64,000 bases of DNA, taken from CAWGOF01 sp963824225. GTDB taxonomy: Bacteria > Acidobacteriota > Polarisedimenticolia > Polarisedimenticolales > Polarisedimenticolaceae. The notes under the pieces were generated by a model, which saw nothing but the letters and a program-made list of their open reading frames with translations, had not been told where the DNA came from and searched no databases. Position numbers and translations under genes: made by a program. This document shows, piece after piece, positions 42,400 through 52,817 of the stretch. Each line of letters begins with the position of its first letter. Position 1 is the first letter of the stretch. Where the stretch lies: contig CAWGOF010000001.1 in the NCBI GenBank assembly GCA_963824225.1, positions 248,001 to 312,000 on the forward strand, given 5' to 3'.

Positions 42400-43038
42400 G
42401 TGGACAGCAAGACCCAGCCGGATTCGCCCGGTGTGGACGACGAGATCGAGATCCTCGAGGTCGTCGGGCTCGACGAGCGGGTCCGCACCGCCGGTCCCGG
42501 TCGTGCGTCCGGAGCGCCCGCGGAGGTCGTCGTCGACCTCGATCCGCAGACGCCTCGGGCGGCCGACCCTGGCGCGACCGAGATGCGCGAGCGGCTCCTG
42601 CGACTGTCGGCCGACTTCGACAACTACCGCCGACGGGTCGAGCGTGAGCGCGAGGCCCACGAGCGTCAGGCCGCCGCGGGCTTGATCTCCCGGCTCCTCC
42701 CGGTCCTCGACAACTTCGAGCGCGCGCTCGCGCGCGAGCCGGGCCAGGCGAACGATCGGCTGTTCGAGGGCGTGGCGCTCATCTTCCGGCAGCTGCTCGA
42801 AGAGCTGCGCCAGGAAGGTCTCGTCGCGGTAGACTCGGTGGGCGAGCCGTTCGACCCCGCGCTGCACGAGGCGGTCGCCACCACCGTGGAGCAGGCGTTG
42901 CCACCGAACGTCGTGGTCGAGGAGCTGCAGCGCGGATACCGGCTGCACTCGCGCCTGCTACGGCCGGCGCTGGTGCGCGTGACCGTGGGCCCGTCGGACG
43001 CGAGCCCCGCGTTCGGCCGCACGACGAAGGGCCGATGA
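42400..43038 (+). CDS. grpE: Nucleotide exchange factor GrpE
   Basis: 212 residues. An acidic, disordered N-terminus, a long helix (LRLSADFDNYRRRVEREREAH), then the beta domain: LLPVLDNFERAL, VDSVGEPFDPALHEAV, and ELQRGYRLHSRLLRPALVRV. It releases ADP from DnaK. GTG 42400; the stop overlaps dnaK by 4 bases (ATGA). Confidence 0.94.
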   Translation: MDSKTQPDSPGVDDEIEILEVVGLDERVRTAGPGRASGAPAEVVVDLDPQTPRAADPGATEMRERLLRLSADFDNYRRRVEREREAHERQAAAGLISRLLPVLDNFERALAREPGQANDRLFEGVALIFRQLLEELRQEGLVAVDSVGEPFDPALHEAVATTVEQALPPNVVVEELQRGYRLHSRLLRPALVRVTVGPSDASPAFGRTTKGR

Positions 43039-44913
43039 GCAAGGCGATCGGCATCGATCTGGGCACGACCAACTGCTGCATGGCCGTGATGGAGGGCGGC
43101 AAGCCGCGCGTGATCGCCACGCGCGAGGGCGCGCGCACGACGCCGTCGATCGTCGCGTTCACCGCGCGCGGCGAGCGGCTCGTCGGTCAGATCGCCAAGC
43201 GCCAGGCGCTGACCAATCCGCACAACACCGATCTATGCGGTGAAGCGGCTGATCGGCCGGAAGTTCGAATCCGCCGAGGTCGCCAAGGCGATGCAGATCG
43301 TCCCGTACGAGATCGTGCCGTCGAAGAACGGCGACGCGTGGATCCGCGATCCGCGACCACGACTATTCGCCGCCCGAGCTGTCGGCGTTCCTGCTCGCGC
43401 ACCTGCAGCGAGCAGGCCGAGGACTACCTGGGACGCGAGGTGTCCGAGGCCGTGATCACGGTGCCCGCGTACTTCGACGACGCGCAGCGCCAGGCGACGA
43501 AGGACGCGGGCCGGATCGCCGGCCTCAACGTGCTGCGGATCGTCAACGAGCCGACCGCGGCGGCGCTGGCCTACGGCATGGACGAGGGAACGGCGCCGCG
43601 GCGCATCGCGGTCTACGACCTGGGCGGCGGCACGTTCGACATCTCGATCCTGCAGCTCGGCGACGGCGTGTTCGAGGTCAAGTCGACCTCGGGCGACACG
43701 TTCCTCGGCGGCGAGGACTTCGACCAGCGCATCGTCGATTGGCTGGTCACGCAGTTCCGCGACGAGACGGGCATCGACCTGCGCGGCGACCGCATGGCGC
43801 TGCAGCGGCTGAAGGAGGCGGCGGAGAAGGCCAAGTGCGAGCTGTCGCGCGACGACGTCGGCCGAGATCAACCTGCCGTTCATCAGCGCCGACGAGGGCG
43901 GCGCGCGCCACCTGCACACCACGCTGACGCCGCGAGCAGCTCGAGGAGCTCGTGCGAGGACCTGGTCGAGACGCACGCGGGGGCCGTGCGAGGAGGCGCT
44001 GCAGCCTGGCCGGGCTCTGCGGCCCGAGGACATCGACGAGGTGCTGCTCGTCGGCGGCCAGACGCGCACGCCGAAGGTCGTCGACGCTCGTGCGCCGAGA
44101 TGTTCGGGCGCGAGCCGAACGCGCGAGATCAACCCCGACGAGGTCGTGGGCGATCGGCGCCGCGATCCAGGCCGGCGTGCTCAAGGGCGACGTCAAGGAC
44201 CTCGTGCTGCTCGACGTCACGCCGCTGTCGCTGGGCATCGAGACCCGCGGCGGGATGTTCACCAAGATCATCGAGCGCAACGCGACGATCCCGACGCGCA
44301 AGTCCAAGATCTTCACGACCGTCGCCGACAACCAGACCAAGGTCGAGGTCCACGTGCTGCAGGGCGAGCGCGAGATCGCGGCGCACAACAAGTCGCTCGG
44401 GCAGTTCGAGCTCGTGGGGCTCCCGCCGGCCCCGCGCGGGGCGACGCAGATCGAGGTCGCGTTCGACATCGACTCGAACGGCATCGTCAGCGTCTCGGCC
44501 AAGCGACCTGGCGACCCAGCGCGAGCAGAAGATCCTGGTCACGCCGTCGAGCGGGCTGACCGAGGACGAGATCCGCTGCCGATCATCGAGACGCGCAGAA
44601 GCACGCCGACGACGACCGGCGCCGCGCCGAGTTCATCCGCGCGCGGGCGCGGCTCGAGGGGCTCGTCGACAGCAATCAGAAGACGTTCCACGAGTTCGGC
44701 TCCATGCTCCCCGCCGAGCAGCAGGCAGCACGTCCGTCGAGATCCTCGACGCGGCGCAAGCGCGCGCTCGATTCCGGCAGCGCGGCCGAGTGCACCGAGG
44801 CTTTGGAGAAGATCGCCGAGATCGGTAGAATCCTCTCCGAGGTGATCCTGTACGATCCCGGTGCATTCTCGGCCTCGGGTGCGACCGACGGTCGAGAGGC
44901 GGAGGAGACGTGA
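43035..44913 (+). CDS. dnaK: Chaperone DnaK (Hsp70), many single-base insertions
   Basis: Starts IGIDLGTTNCCMAVMEGG. Conserved pieces then appear in all three frames: MKRLIGRKFESAEVAKAM, VITVPAYFDDAQRQATKDAG, VYDLGGGTFDISILQLG, VLLVGGQTRTPKVV, GGMFTKIIERNATIP, and the lid end ALEKIAEIGRILSEVI. The breaks are single extra bases, for example near 43230, 43349, 43410, 43860, 43930, 43954, 43971 and several from 44075 to 44600. Removing each restores standard Hsp70 sequence (such as TLTREQLEELVEDLVERTRG). 43415-43855 is clean. Corrected length ~620 residues, normal. An intact gene with poor consensus is the likeliest reading. Confidence 0.9.
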
Positions 44914-44917
44914 GACC

Positions 44918-46034
44918 GTGTCGGACCGTGACTACTACGAGATGCTCGGCCTCGGCGCGGGACGCAGACCTCGGGCAGATCAAGAAGGCCTACCGCGCCG
45001 CGGCGCTGAAGCACCACCCGGACAAGAACCCCGGCGACTCCGCAGCCGAGGAGCGGTTCAAGGAGGCGGCCGAGGCGTACGCCGTCCTGTCCGATCCGCA
45101 GAAGCGCGAGCTGTACGACCGGTTCGGCAAGCGCCGGCCTGGGCGGTGCGGCCGTTCCAGGGGTTTCGAGCGGCGACGCGTTCGTCGACTTCGCCGACGT
45201 GCTGGGCGACCTGTTCGGCTTGGGGGGCATGTTCGGCGGCGCGACGCGCCGGCGCCGCGGCGGCGCGTCGCGCGGGCAGGACCTGCGGCTACGACCTGGA
45301 GATCGATTTCAGCGACGCCGTGCGCGGAATCGAGACCACGATCGAGGTCGCGCGCCACGCGACGTGTACCACGTGCCAGGGCCGGCGAGCGGAGAAGGGC
45401 GGGATCGAGCGCTGCTCGGCGTGCGGCGGCCGCGGACAGGTCGCGTTCCAGCAGGGGTTCTTCACGCTCGCGCGCACGTGCCCGACGTGCCGCGGCGCGG
45501 GCGAGCGCGATCGTGCAGGCCGTGCAAGGCGTGCCGCGGAGAAGGGTTCACGCGGGAGAACGGTCGATCAGCCTGCGCGTCCCGCCGGGCGTCGACGAGG
45601 GCACGCAGATCCGCGTCTCCGGCGACGGCGAGGGCGGAGTCGGCTCGGCGGCGGCGGGCGATCTGTACGTCGTGCTCCACGTCCGCCCGCACGAGCTGTT
45701 CGAGCGCCAGGACCGCGACGTGCACTGCGCCGTCGCCATCACGTTCGCCCAGGCGGCGCTCGGCGCCGAGATCCCGATCCCGACGCTCGACGGCGAGGAC
45801 AAGCTGTCGGTGCCCGCGGGCACGCAGACGGGCGCGAGCTTCCGTCTGCGCGGTCGCGGCGTGCCGGCGCTCGACGGCCGCGGACGCGGCGACCAGTACG
45901 TCACCGTGCACGTGCGCACACCGGAGCGGCTGAGCAAGGCCCAGCGCGAGCTGTTCGAGCAGCTGGCCGAGGTCGAGCGCACGGAGACGGGCGACGGCGG
46001 TCTGTTCGAGCGGGTCCGCAACATCTTCGGCTGA
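44918..46034 (+). CDS. dnaJ: Chaperone DnaJ (Hsp40), several single-base insertions
   Basis: GTG 44918, then SDRDYYEMLGL. J domain with IKKAYRAAALKHHPDKNPGD (HPD). Gly-rich region; zinc-binding repeats CTTCQG, CSACGG, CPTCRG and CKACRG; C-terminal domain VPPGVDEGTQIRVSGDGEGG to the end. Frame breaks of one extra base lie near 44955, 45133, 45292 and four or so between 45490 and 45570. ~370 residues once corrected. Co-chaperone of DnaK; five bases after its stop. Confidence 0.9.
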
Positions 46035-46037
46035 TCC

Positions 46038-46886
46038 GTGGACGTGCACGTCCTGGTCCTCGAGGTCGATCCGATCGACGAGGACACGGTGCTCGGGCTC
46101 TTCGCCCGGGCGAGCCTCGGGGCAGAGGTCGCCGAGGGAGCGGGCGGGCGGTCGACGGTGCGCGTGTTCGTCGAGCACGTGCCCGATCGCGCGGCGGTCG
46201 AGCGTGCGCTCGCGCGTGCGGGGATCGATCCCGGTCGCGTGCGGGTCGAGGTCGCGCGCGTTCCCGACGAGCCGTGGGTCGAGCGGTACCAGCGCGGCCT
46301 GGCGCCGTTCGCCTGCGGTCGCGGCTTCTGGGTCGATCCGACGGGCACCGAAGACGGCGACCCACCCGTCGGCCGCGTGCGGCTGCGCCTGGAGCCGGGT
46401 CGGGCGTTCGGGACCGGCGAGCACGCGTCGACGCGCCTGTGCGTCGCCGCGCTCGAGGATCTCGTCCGGCCGGGGCAGCGCTGGCTCGATCTGGGCTGCG
46501 GGACCGGGATCCTCGCGCTCGTGGCCTGCCACCGCGGGGCGGTCGTCGACGCCATCGATCACGACCCCGAGGCGGTCCGGGTCGCGCAGGAGGTGGTGGC
46601 TGCGAACGGTCTCGCGGAGCGGATCTCGGTGCGCTGCGCGACGGCGAGCGATGCCGCGGGCGCGAGGTGGGACGGCGTCGTGGCGAACCTGGACGAGCGC
46701 ACGCTGGTGCGTGCGGCGCGCACGATCGCCCAACGCGTCGCGCCGGGTGGAACGTTCGTCGGCACGGGGTTCCTCGTTGCGGACGTGCCGGCGATCGAGT
46801 CCACGCTCGTGGCGGCCGGGCTCGTGCCGCACGAGGTGCGCCGCGACGCGGGCTGGGCCGCGGTGATCGCCGTGCGTCCCGCATGA
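46038..46886 (+). CDS. prmA: Ribosomal protein L11 methyltransferase
   Basis: 282 residues. N-terminal substrate domain, then the SAM core: RAFGTGEHASTRLCVAAL, WLDLGCGTGILALVACHRG, and VVANLDERTLVRAA (post-I and NxxY-like region). PrmA trimethylates L11. GTG 46038; stop overlaps rsmE. Frame is clean, in contrast to dnaJ just before it. Confidence 0.92.
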   Translation: MDVHVLVLEVDPIDEDTVLGLFARASLGAEVAEGAGGRSTVRVFVEHVPDRAAVERALARAGIDPGRVRVEVARVPDEPWVERYQRGLAPFACGRGFWVDPTGTEDGDPPVGRVRLRLEPGRAFGTGEHASTRLCVAALEDLVRPGQRWLDLGCGTGILALVACHRGAVVDAIDHDPEAVRVAQEVVAANGLAERISVRCATASDAAGARWDGVVANLDERTLVRAARTIAQRVAPGGTFVGTGFLVADVPAIESTLVAAGLVPHEVRRDAGWAAVIAVRPA

Positions 46887-47620
46887 GCCGCGTCTGGCGT
46901 GCGTATCATCCGGGACTGCTCGGCGAGCCCGGGACAACGATCACGCTCTCGCCCGACGAGTCGCATCACGTCCGGCGCGTGCTGCGCCTCGCAGCGGGCG
47001 AGCCGCTGCGCGTGTTCGACGGTGCGGGCGCCGAGTGGTCGGCCGTCGTCGAGCACGCGTCGTCGCGCGAGGTCGTGGTCCGGCTCGTGGCGCCGTGCGA
47101 AGACGGATCGGTCGAGCCGTCCCTGACCGTCGACCTGCTCCAGGGCTGGTGCCGTCCCGAGCGCACCGACTGGATCGTGCAGAAGGCGACGGAGCTGGGC
47201 GTGGCCTCGATCGGCCTGTTGCGCGTCGAGCGCGCGGAAGGCGGCCGGCCCTCGCCGGCGCGGCTCCTGCGCTGGCGGCGGGTCGCCGTCGAGGCGTGCA
47301 AGCAGAGCGGCCGGCGCCGCGTGCCGGCGCTCGACATCGTCGACGACCTGCCGCAGGTCGCCGCCGACACCTTGGGACTGATGCCCGACCCGGCGCCCGG
47401 CCATCCTCCAGTCTCGTGGCTCCTGTCGACCGAGCGGCCGCGCCCGCTGACGCTGGCCATCGGTCCGGAAGGCGGGTTCACGGCGGACGAGCGCGCGCTT
47501 GCCGCCGCGCGCGGCTACGTCCTGGCCTCCCTCGGCCCGCGGACGCTGCGCTGCGACACGGCGGCGATCGCGGCCGTGACGATCGTGGTCGACCGCTGGG
47601 GCGATCTCGGCTCGCGCTGA
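46883..47620 (+). CDS. rsmE: 16S rRNA m3U1498 methyltransferase
   Basis: 245 residues, SPOUT fold. PUA-like N-terminus (SPDESHHVRRVLRLAAGEPL), then KATELGVASIGLLRVERAEG, RWRRVAVEACKQSGRRRVP, and the knot with AIGPEGGFTADERALA and LGPRTLRCDTAAIAA. It follows prmA, a common pairing. Confidence 0.94.
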   Translation: MSRVWRAYHPGLLGEPGTTITLSPDESHHVRRVLRLAAGEPLRVFDGAGAEWSAVVEHASSREVVVRLVAPCEDGSVEPSLTVDLLQGWCRPERTDWIVQKATELGVASIGLLRVERAEGGRPSPARLLRWRRVAVEACKQSGRRRVPALDIVDDLPQVAADTLGLMPDPAPGHPPVSWLLSTERPRPLTLAIGPEGGFTADERALAAARGYVLASLGPRTLRCDTAAIAAVTIVVDRWGDLGSR

Positions 47621-47621
47621 G

Positions 47622-47649
47622 TTGACTTGCCCGGGGGTCGGCCTAGATT
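47622..47649 (+). promoter_or_regulatory. Promoter for pilT
   Basis: TTGACT (47622-47627), 16-base spacer, TAGATT (47644-47649). Transcription from about 47656, 46 bases before pilT. It begins directly after the rsmE stop. Confidence 0.65.
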
Positions 47650-47701
47650 CGACCGGGGCGCGGTCCGTCCGTGCGGGTCGCTCCGGGCGAGGGAGACACG
47701 C

Positions 47702-48892
47702 ATGCACATCAACGATCTGCTGAAGGTGGCGACGTCCCAGGGCGCGTCCGACCTGCATCTCAAGGTCGGCAGCTACCCCGTGATCCGCGTCAACGGCCGG
47801 CTGCGACCGATGGTCGAGCAGAAGCGCCTGATGCAGGAGGACACGATCGCGATGGCGTTCAGCATCATGAGCGCGCGGCAGAAGCAGAAGTTCAAGGACA
47901 CTTCGAGCTCGACATGGCGTACTCGGTCCCCGGGCTCGGGCGCTTCCGCTGCAACGTGTTCCAGCAGCGCGGGACGGTCGGTCTGGTCCTGCGCGTGATC
48001 CCCGTGCGCATCCTCGACGATCCGCGAGCTCACCTGCCGCTCGTGCTCGAGCAGATCACGCAGGAGCGCCGCGGGCTGATCCTGGTCACCGGCACGACCG
48101 GCTCGGGCAAGTCGACGTCGCTCGCCGCGGATCATCGACCACATCAACAACACGCGGACCGAGCACATCATGACGATCGAGGACCCGATCGAGTTCCTGC
48201 ACCGCGACAAGAAGAGCCTGGTCAACCAGCGCGAGGTCGAGGTCGACACGAAGTCGCTTCTCCTTCGCGCTGCGCTCGGCACTGCGCCAGGATCCCGACG
48301 TGATCCTGGTCGGCGAAATGCGCGACTACGAGACGATCGAGACCGCGCTGAACGCGGCCGAGACCGGCCACCTCGTGCTGTCCACGCTGCACACCGCTCG
48401 ACGCGACGGAGACGGTGAACCGCATCATCTCCGTGCTTCCCGCCGCACCAGCAGAAGCAGATCCGCCTGCAGCTCGGCGCGGTGCTGCAGGCGATCGTCT
48501 CGATGCGCCTCGTTCCGCGCAAGGACGGCCAGGGCCGCGTGCCGGCGGTCGAGGTGCTGCGGGCCACGGCGTACATCCGCGACTGCGTGGAGAACAAGGA
48601 AAAGACCAAGCTGATCCACGAGGCGATCGCGGCCGGCACGTCGCAGTACGGCATGCAGACGTTCGACCAGTCGCTGTACAACCTGTACAAGGCCGAGCTG
48701 ATCAGCCTCGAGGAGGCGCTGCGCCAGGCGACGAACCCGGACGAGTTCAAGCTCCGCGTGGCGGGGATCCAGTCGACGTCCGACATGGCCGCGGAATCGA
48801 TGGAGTCGGTGCTGCAGCATGCCGGGACGGAGACGGCGACGGACGTGGACCCGCGCGATCCGAACTCGCCGTTCGAGTTCTCGAGCAGCTGA
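47702..48892 (+). CDS. pilT: Twitching motility ATPase PilT, several single-base indels
   Basis: Retraction ATPase of type IV pili. MHINDLLKVATSQGASDLHL opens it; Walker A in LVTGTTGSGKSTS; ASP box TIEDPIEFLH; Walker B ILVGEMRDYETIETALNAA; then LVLSTLHT and SMRLVPRKDGQGRVPAVEVL; C-terminal NPDEFKLRVAGI. Frame breaks near 47900 (one base lost), 48131, 48262, 48398 and 48446 (one base gained each). ~395 residues if repaired. The prepilin-like gene at 5.9 kb suggests that pili are made. Confidence 0.9.
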
Positions 48893-48907
48893 CCCCGCGC
48901 GCTCTGC

Positions 48908-48913
48908 TACCCT
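48908..48913 (+). promoter_or_regulatory. -10 element (leaderless start) for recX
   Basis: TACCCT ends 7 bases before ATG 48920, with no ribosome-binding site between. Confidence 0.35.
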
Positions 48914-48919
48914 GGCCGC

Positions 48920-49414
48920 ATGGCCGGGGTGGAGCACGACACGACCGATCGACGCGCCGAGCGACGGGCGCTCGACCTGCTCGCGCGGCGGCCGCGTGCC
49001 GAGTCTGAGCTGCGCCTGGCGCTGGCGACCGACGGCTACGCGGACGACGTGATCGACGCGACGCTCGGGCGACTCGCGGCGAGCGGGTACGTCGACGACC
49101 GGGCGCTCGCCGTGCAGTACCTGGTGAGCCGCGCCGAGCGGCTGGGCCACGCGCCGTCGCGGCTGTTGGCCGAGCTGCGCACGCGGGGCGTGCCCGAGCC
49201 GGTGCTCGAAGCCGCCGAGCGCGAGGCCCGTGAGGTCCACGGTGTCGATGCGCCGCGGATGGTGCGACGCGAGATCGACCGGCGCGGAGCGGGACCGGAC
49301 GCCGATCCGCGGCGCAAGGCGCGCGTATACCAGGCGCTGCTTCGCGCGGGGTACGACGCGGACGACGTGGCCGCCGCGCTCGGCGTCGCGCCGCCCGACG
49401 AGAGCGAGCCATGA
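48920..49414 (+). CDS. recX: Regulatory protein RecX
   Basis: 164 residues, helical repeats: ALDLLARRPRAESELRLAL, LGRLAASGYVDDRALAVQYL, RLGHAPSRLLAELRTRGVP and KARVYQALLRAGYDADDV. RecX dampens RecA filaments. No recA in the window. Stop overlaps the alaS ATG. Confidence 0.88.
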   Translation: MAGVEHDTTDRRAERRALDLLARRPRAESELRLALATDGYADDVIDATLGRLAASGYVDDRALAVQYLVSRAERLGHAPSRLLAELRTRGVPEPVLEAAEREAREVHGVDAPRMVRREIDRRGAGPDADPRRKARVYQALLRAGYDADDVAAALGVAPPDESEP

Positions 49415-52110
49415 GTTCGAGCGACGTGCGGCGCGAGTTTCTGCGGTACTTCGACGAGCGCGGTCACCGGGTCGTCCCGAGCTCGCCGCTCGTCGCTGCG
49501 CAACGATCCGACGTTGTTGTTCGCCAACGCCGGGATGAACCAGTTCAAGGACGTGTTCACCGGACGGGACCGGCGGGACTACGTCCGCGCGGCGTCGGCC
49601 CAGAAGTGCCTGCGCGTCTCGGGCAAGCACAACGACCTCGAGCAGGTCGGACGGACGCCGCGGCACCACACGTTCTTCGAGATGCTGGGGAACTTTTCGT
49701 TCGGCGATTACTTCAAGCGCGAGGCGATCGCCTGGGCCTGGGACCTCGTGACCGCGCGATTCGGCGTCCCCGCCGATCGGCTGTGGGTCACCGTGTTCGG
49801 CGGAACCGACGCGGTGCCGGCCGATGAGGAGGCGTATCGCATCTGGCGCGACGACGTCGGCGTCGAGCCGTCGCGGATCCTGCGGCTCGGCGAGGCCGAC
49901 AACTTCTGGCGCATGGGCGACACCGGGCCGTGCGGACCGTGCAGCGAGATCCACGTCGATCTCGGCGCCGCGCTGACGTCGGTCGGCGGTCCGTCGACGC
50001 CGGCGACGGACGGCCAGCGGTACCTCGAGATCTGGAACCTCGTGTTCATGCAGTTCGACCAGCAGGCCGACGGGCGATACGTCCCGCTCCCCGCGCCGAG
50101 CATCGACACCGGCATGGGGCTCGAGCGCATCACCTCGGTGCTCGAGGGCCGGCTCAGCAACTACGACACCGACCTGTTCACGCCGATCCTCGCCGCAGCG
50201 GCACGGCGCGCCGGCGTGACCTACGGGAACGATGCCGCGGCGGACTTCTCGCTGCGGGTCATCGCCGACCACGCGCGCGCGTTCTGCGTCGCTCGTGGCC
50301 GACGGGGTCGTCCCGGCGAACGACCGGCGGGGCTACGTCTTGCGGCGCTTGCTGCGCCGCGCGATCCGCCACGGCCGCAAGCTCGGACTGACCGAGCCGT
50401 TCCTGCACGAGGTGACGCCGGTCGTCATCGAGGTCCTGGGGCCCGCGTACCCCGAGCTGCGCTCGGCGCGCCGACGCGATCGAGACGATCGGCCGGCTCG
50501 AGGAGCGGCGGTTCGCCGACACGCTGGCCGCGGGCCTGACGGTGCTCGACGAATCGATCGCCCGGCTGAAACCGGAGGGCGGACGGCGCGTGATCCCGGG
50601 GACCGATCTGTTCCGGCTGCACGACACGTTCGGCTTCCCGCTCGATCTCGCGCGCGACGTGGCCGAGGAGCGGGGCATCGAGCTCGACGAGCCCGGGTTC
50701 GAGGCCGAGATGGCGCGCCAGCGCGCGCGGGCCCAGGCGTCGTGGAAGGGGAAGGCGGCGGAGCACGTCGAGGGCGGCCTGCGCGATCTCGCCGAGCGCC
50801 ACGCGAGCGAGTTCGTGGGCTACGACGAAGCGCGGGTCGAGGACGTTCCGGTCGTCGCGCTCGTGGCCGACGGTCGCTCGGTCGAGCGGCTCGAGACCGG
50901 ACAGGTCGGCGAGCTCGTCCTCCCGCGAACGCCGTTCTACGCCGAGTCCGGGGGGCAGATCGCGGACACCGGAGTCGTGGGGTCCGACGCCGGCCTGGCG
51001 GCGGTCACCGACGTGCGCCGCCCGGTGGGGCGGTTGATCGTGCACCGCGTGCGGGTCGACAGCGGATCGCTGGCCCTGGGCCAGGTCGTCCGTGCCGAGA
51101 TCGACGAGCGCCGCCGCGAGCGCGTGCGGCGCAGCCACACGGCGACGCACCTGCTCCACGCCGCGCTGCGCGAGGTCGTGGGACCGCACGTGAAGCAGGC
51201 CGGCTCGCTCGTGGCCGAGGATCGCCTGCGGTTCGACTTCACGCACTTCGCCGGGCTGACCGACGAGACGCTGGCCGACATCGAGTCGCTCGTGAACGCC
51301 AAGGTCCTCGACGACCTGGCGGTCGAGACGCGCACCGCCGACCTCGACGGCGCGCTCGCCAGCGGAGCGATGGCCCTGTTCGGCGAGAAGTACGGCGACC
51401 GCGTGCGCGTCGTGCGGATCGGCGACTTCTCGCTCGAGCTGTGCGGCGGCACGCACACGACGCGCACGGGCGAGATCGGCCTGGTCAAGCTCGTGGAGGA
51501 GCGCGGCGTGGCGTCCGGAACGCGGCGCGTCGAGGCGGTCACGGGGGACGCGTCGCTCGAGCGGTTCCGCGAGACGCATGCGCTCGTGCGCAGCCTCGAG
51601 GCGCAGCTCTCGGTGTCCCGCGAGCGGCTGGTGGACGAGATCGGCCGGCGCCTCGAGCAGGCGCGCGCGGCGATCAAGGAGCTCGAGCGCCAGCGGGTCG
51701 CGGCGGTCCGGACGCGGCTCTTCGAGCGCCTCGCGGCCGCGCCGTCGGTCGCGGGCGTGCGGGTCGTGGCCGAGCGCCTCGAGGGGGTCGGGGCGGCCGA
51801 TATGCGCGAGCTTGCCGATGCCCTGAGGCGGAAACTAGATTCGGGCGTAGTCGTCCTGGGCCGCGCCGACGGGGGCAAGGCGTCCCTGCTCGTCGCGGTC
51901 ACGGACGACCTGAAGGCCCGTGCGCCGGCCGGAGAGCTCGTCCGTGCTATCGCCCCGCTCATCGGCGGGAGCGGAGGCGGTCGAGCCGACATGGCCGAGG
52001 CCGGCGGACGGACCCCGGAGCAGCTCGACCACGCGCTGGCCGAGGCGGTGCGCGAGGTCGAGAGGCGCCTGGAGGCCCGGTGCGGCGAGGCGGACCGACC
52101 CTCGGGGTGA
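49411..52110 (+). CDS. alaS: Alanine-tRNA ligase, three single-base insertions
   Basis: ~898 residues. Catalytic domain with FANAGMNQFKDVFTG, HNDLEQVGRTPRHHTFFEML, TGPCGPCSEIHVD and TGMGLERITSVLEG; editing domain with RSHTATHLLHAALREVVG and LCGGTHTTRTGEIG; C-terminal DHHA1-like part. One extra base each near 49498, 50290 and 50469; after correction the reading is continuous, and from 50542 to the stop it is clean. It also edits mischarged Ser/Gly-tRNA. Confidence 0.93.
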
Positions 52111-52760
52111 TCGCGATCGGTGTGTGGCTCGCCGCGGCGCAGGGTCTCGCCCGAGCCGACGACACGCTCCTGTACTACACCGAGGACGGCGAGCTCGTCA
52201 TCACGAACATCCCGAGCCCGGGCGCGAAGCCCGTTCCGGGTCTGGGGAAGCCCAGCGGCACGGCGCATCCGCGCGCCGCGCTCCCGGCGACGGAGTACGA
52301 CGCGTTCATCGAAGCCGTGGCCCGGGAGAACGGCCTGTCTGCCGACCTGGTGAAGGCGGTCGCGCTCGTCGAGTCCGGGTTCAACCCCGACGCCGTGTCG
52401 CCCAAGGGCGCGCAGGGGATCATGCAGCTGATGCCCGCAACCGCCAGGCGCTACGGCGTGCGCAACGCGTTCGACCCGCTCGAGAACCTGCGCGCCGGCA
52501 CCATGCACCTCCGGAGCCTCGTCGACGAGTTCGACGGCGACGTGAAGCTCGCGCTCGCGGCGTACAACGCCGGGGCGGGCGCCGTGCGCCGCCACGGCGG
52601 TGTGCCGGCGTATCGCGAGACACAGGAGTACGTGCGCAAGATCGAGAGCACGCTGGGCAAGCCGGCGCGGCGTGCGCGGGTCTCCCCCGCGCCCAGCCGC
52701 GCGAAGGTGAAGGTCGTCCGCCAAGCCGACGGATCGATCACGTTCGACAACATCGAGTAG
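52107..52760 (+). CDS. Secreted lytic transglycosylase (SLT domain)
   Basis: 217 residues. Signal peptide (IAIGVWLAAAQGLARA), a short DUF4124-like strand segment (LLYYTEDGELVITNIPSP), then the SLT domain: AVALVESGFNPDAVSPKGAQ with the catalytic Glu, GIMQLMPATARRYGV, and LALAAYNAGAGAVRRHGGVP. Cleaves glycan strands in the periplasm. GTG 52107 overlaps the alaS stop. Confidence 0.92.
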   Translation: MIAIGVWLAAAQGLARADDTLLYYTEDGELVITNIPSPGAKPVPGLGKPSGTAHPRAALPATEYDAFIEAVARENGLSADLVKAVALVESGFNPDAVSPKGAQGIMQLMPATARRYGVRNAFDPLENLRAGTMHLRSLVDEFDGDVKLALAAYNAGAGAVRRHGGVPAYRETQEYVRKIESTLGKPARRARVSPAPSRAKVKVVRQADGSITFDNIE

Positions 52761-52787
52761 CGTCGACCGCCCGCGGGCGACCTGTGG

Positions 52788-52793
52788 TATTTT
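52788..52793 (+). promoter_or_regulatory. Possible -10 element for pgsA operon
   Basis: TATTTT in an otherwise GC-rich gap, 25 bases before pgsA; TCGACC 19 bases upstream is a weak -35. Confidence 0.3.
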
Positions 52794-52817
52794 TCGCGAG
52801 CCCGTAGGGGGCGACCG

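Noticed and set aside
43035..44913. dnaK, ffh, ribBA and others as pseudogenes or as programmed-frameshift genes
   Set aside because: Breaks are too many, lack slippery sites or SD-like stimulators, and are almost all extra single bases in patches; essential genes would not decay this way together.
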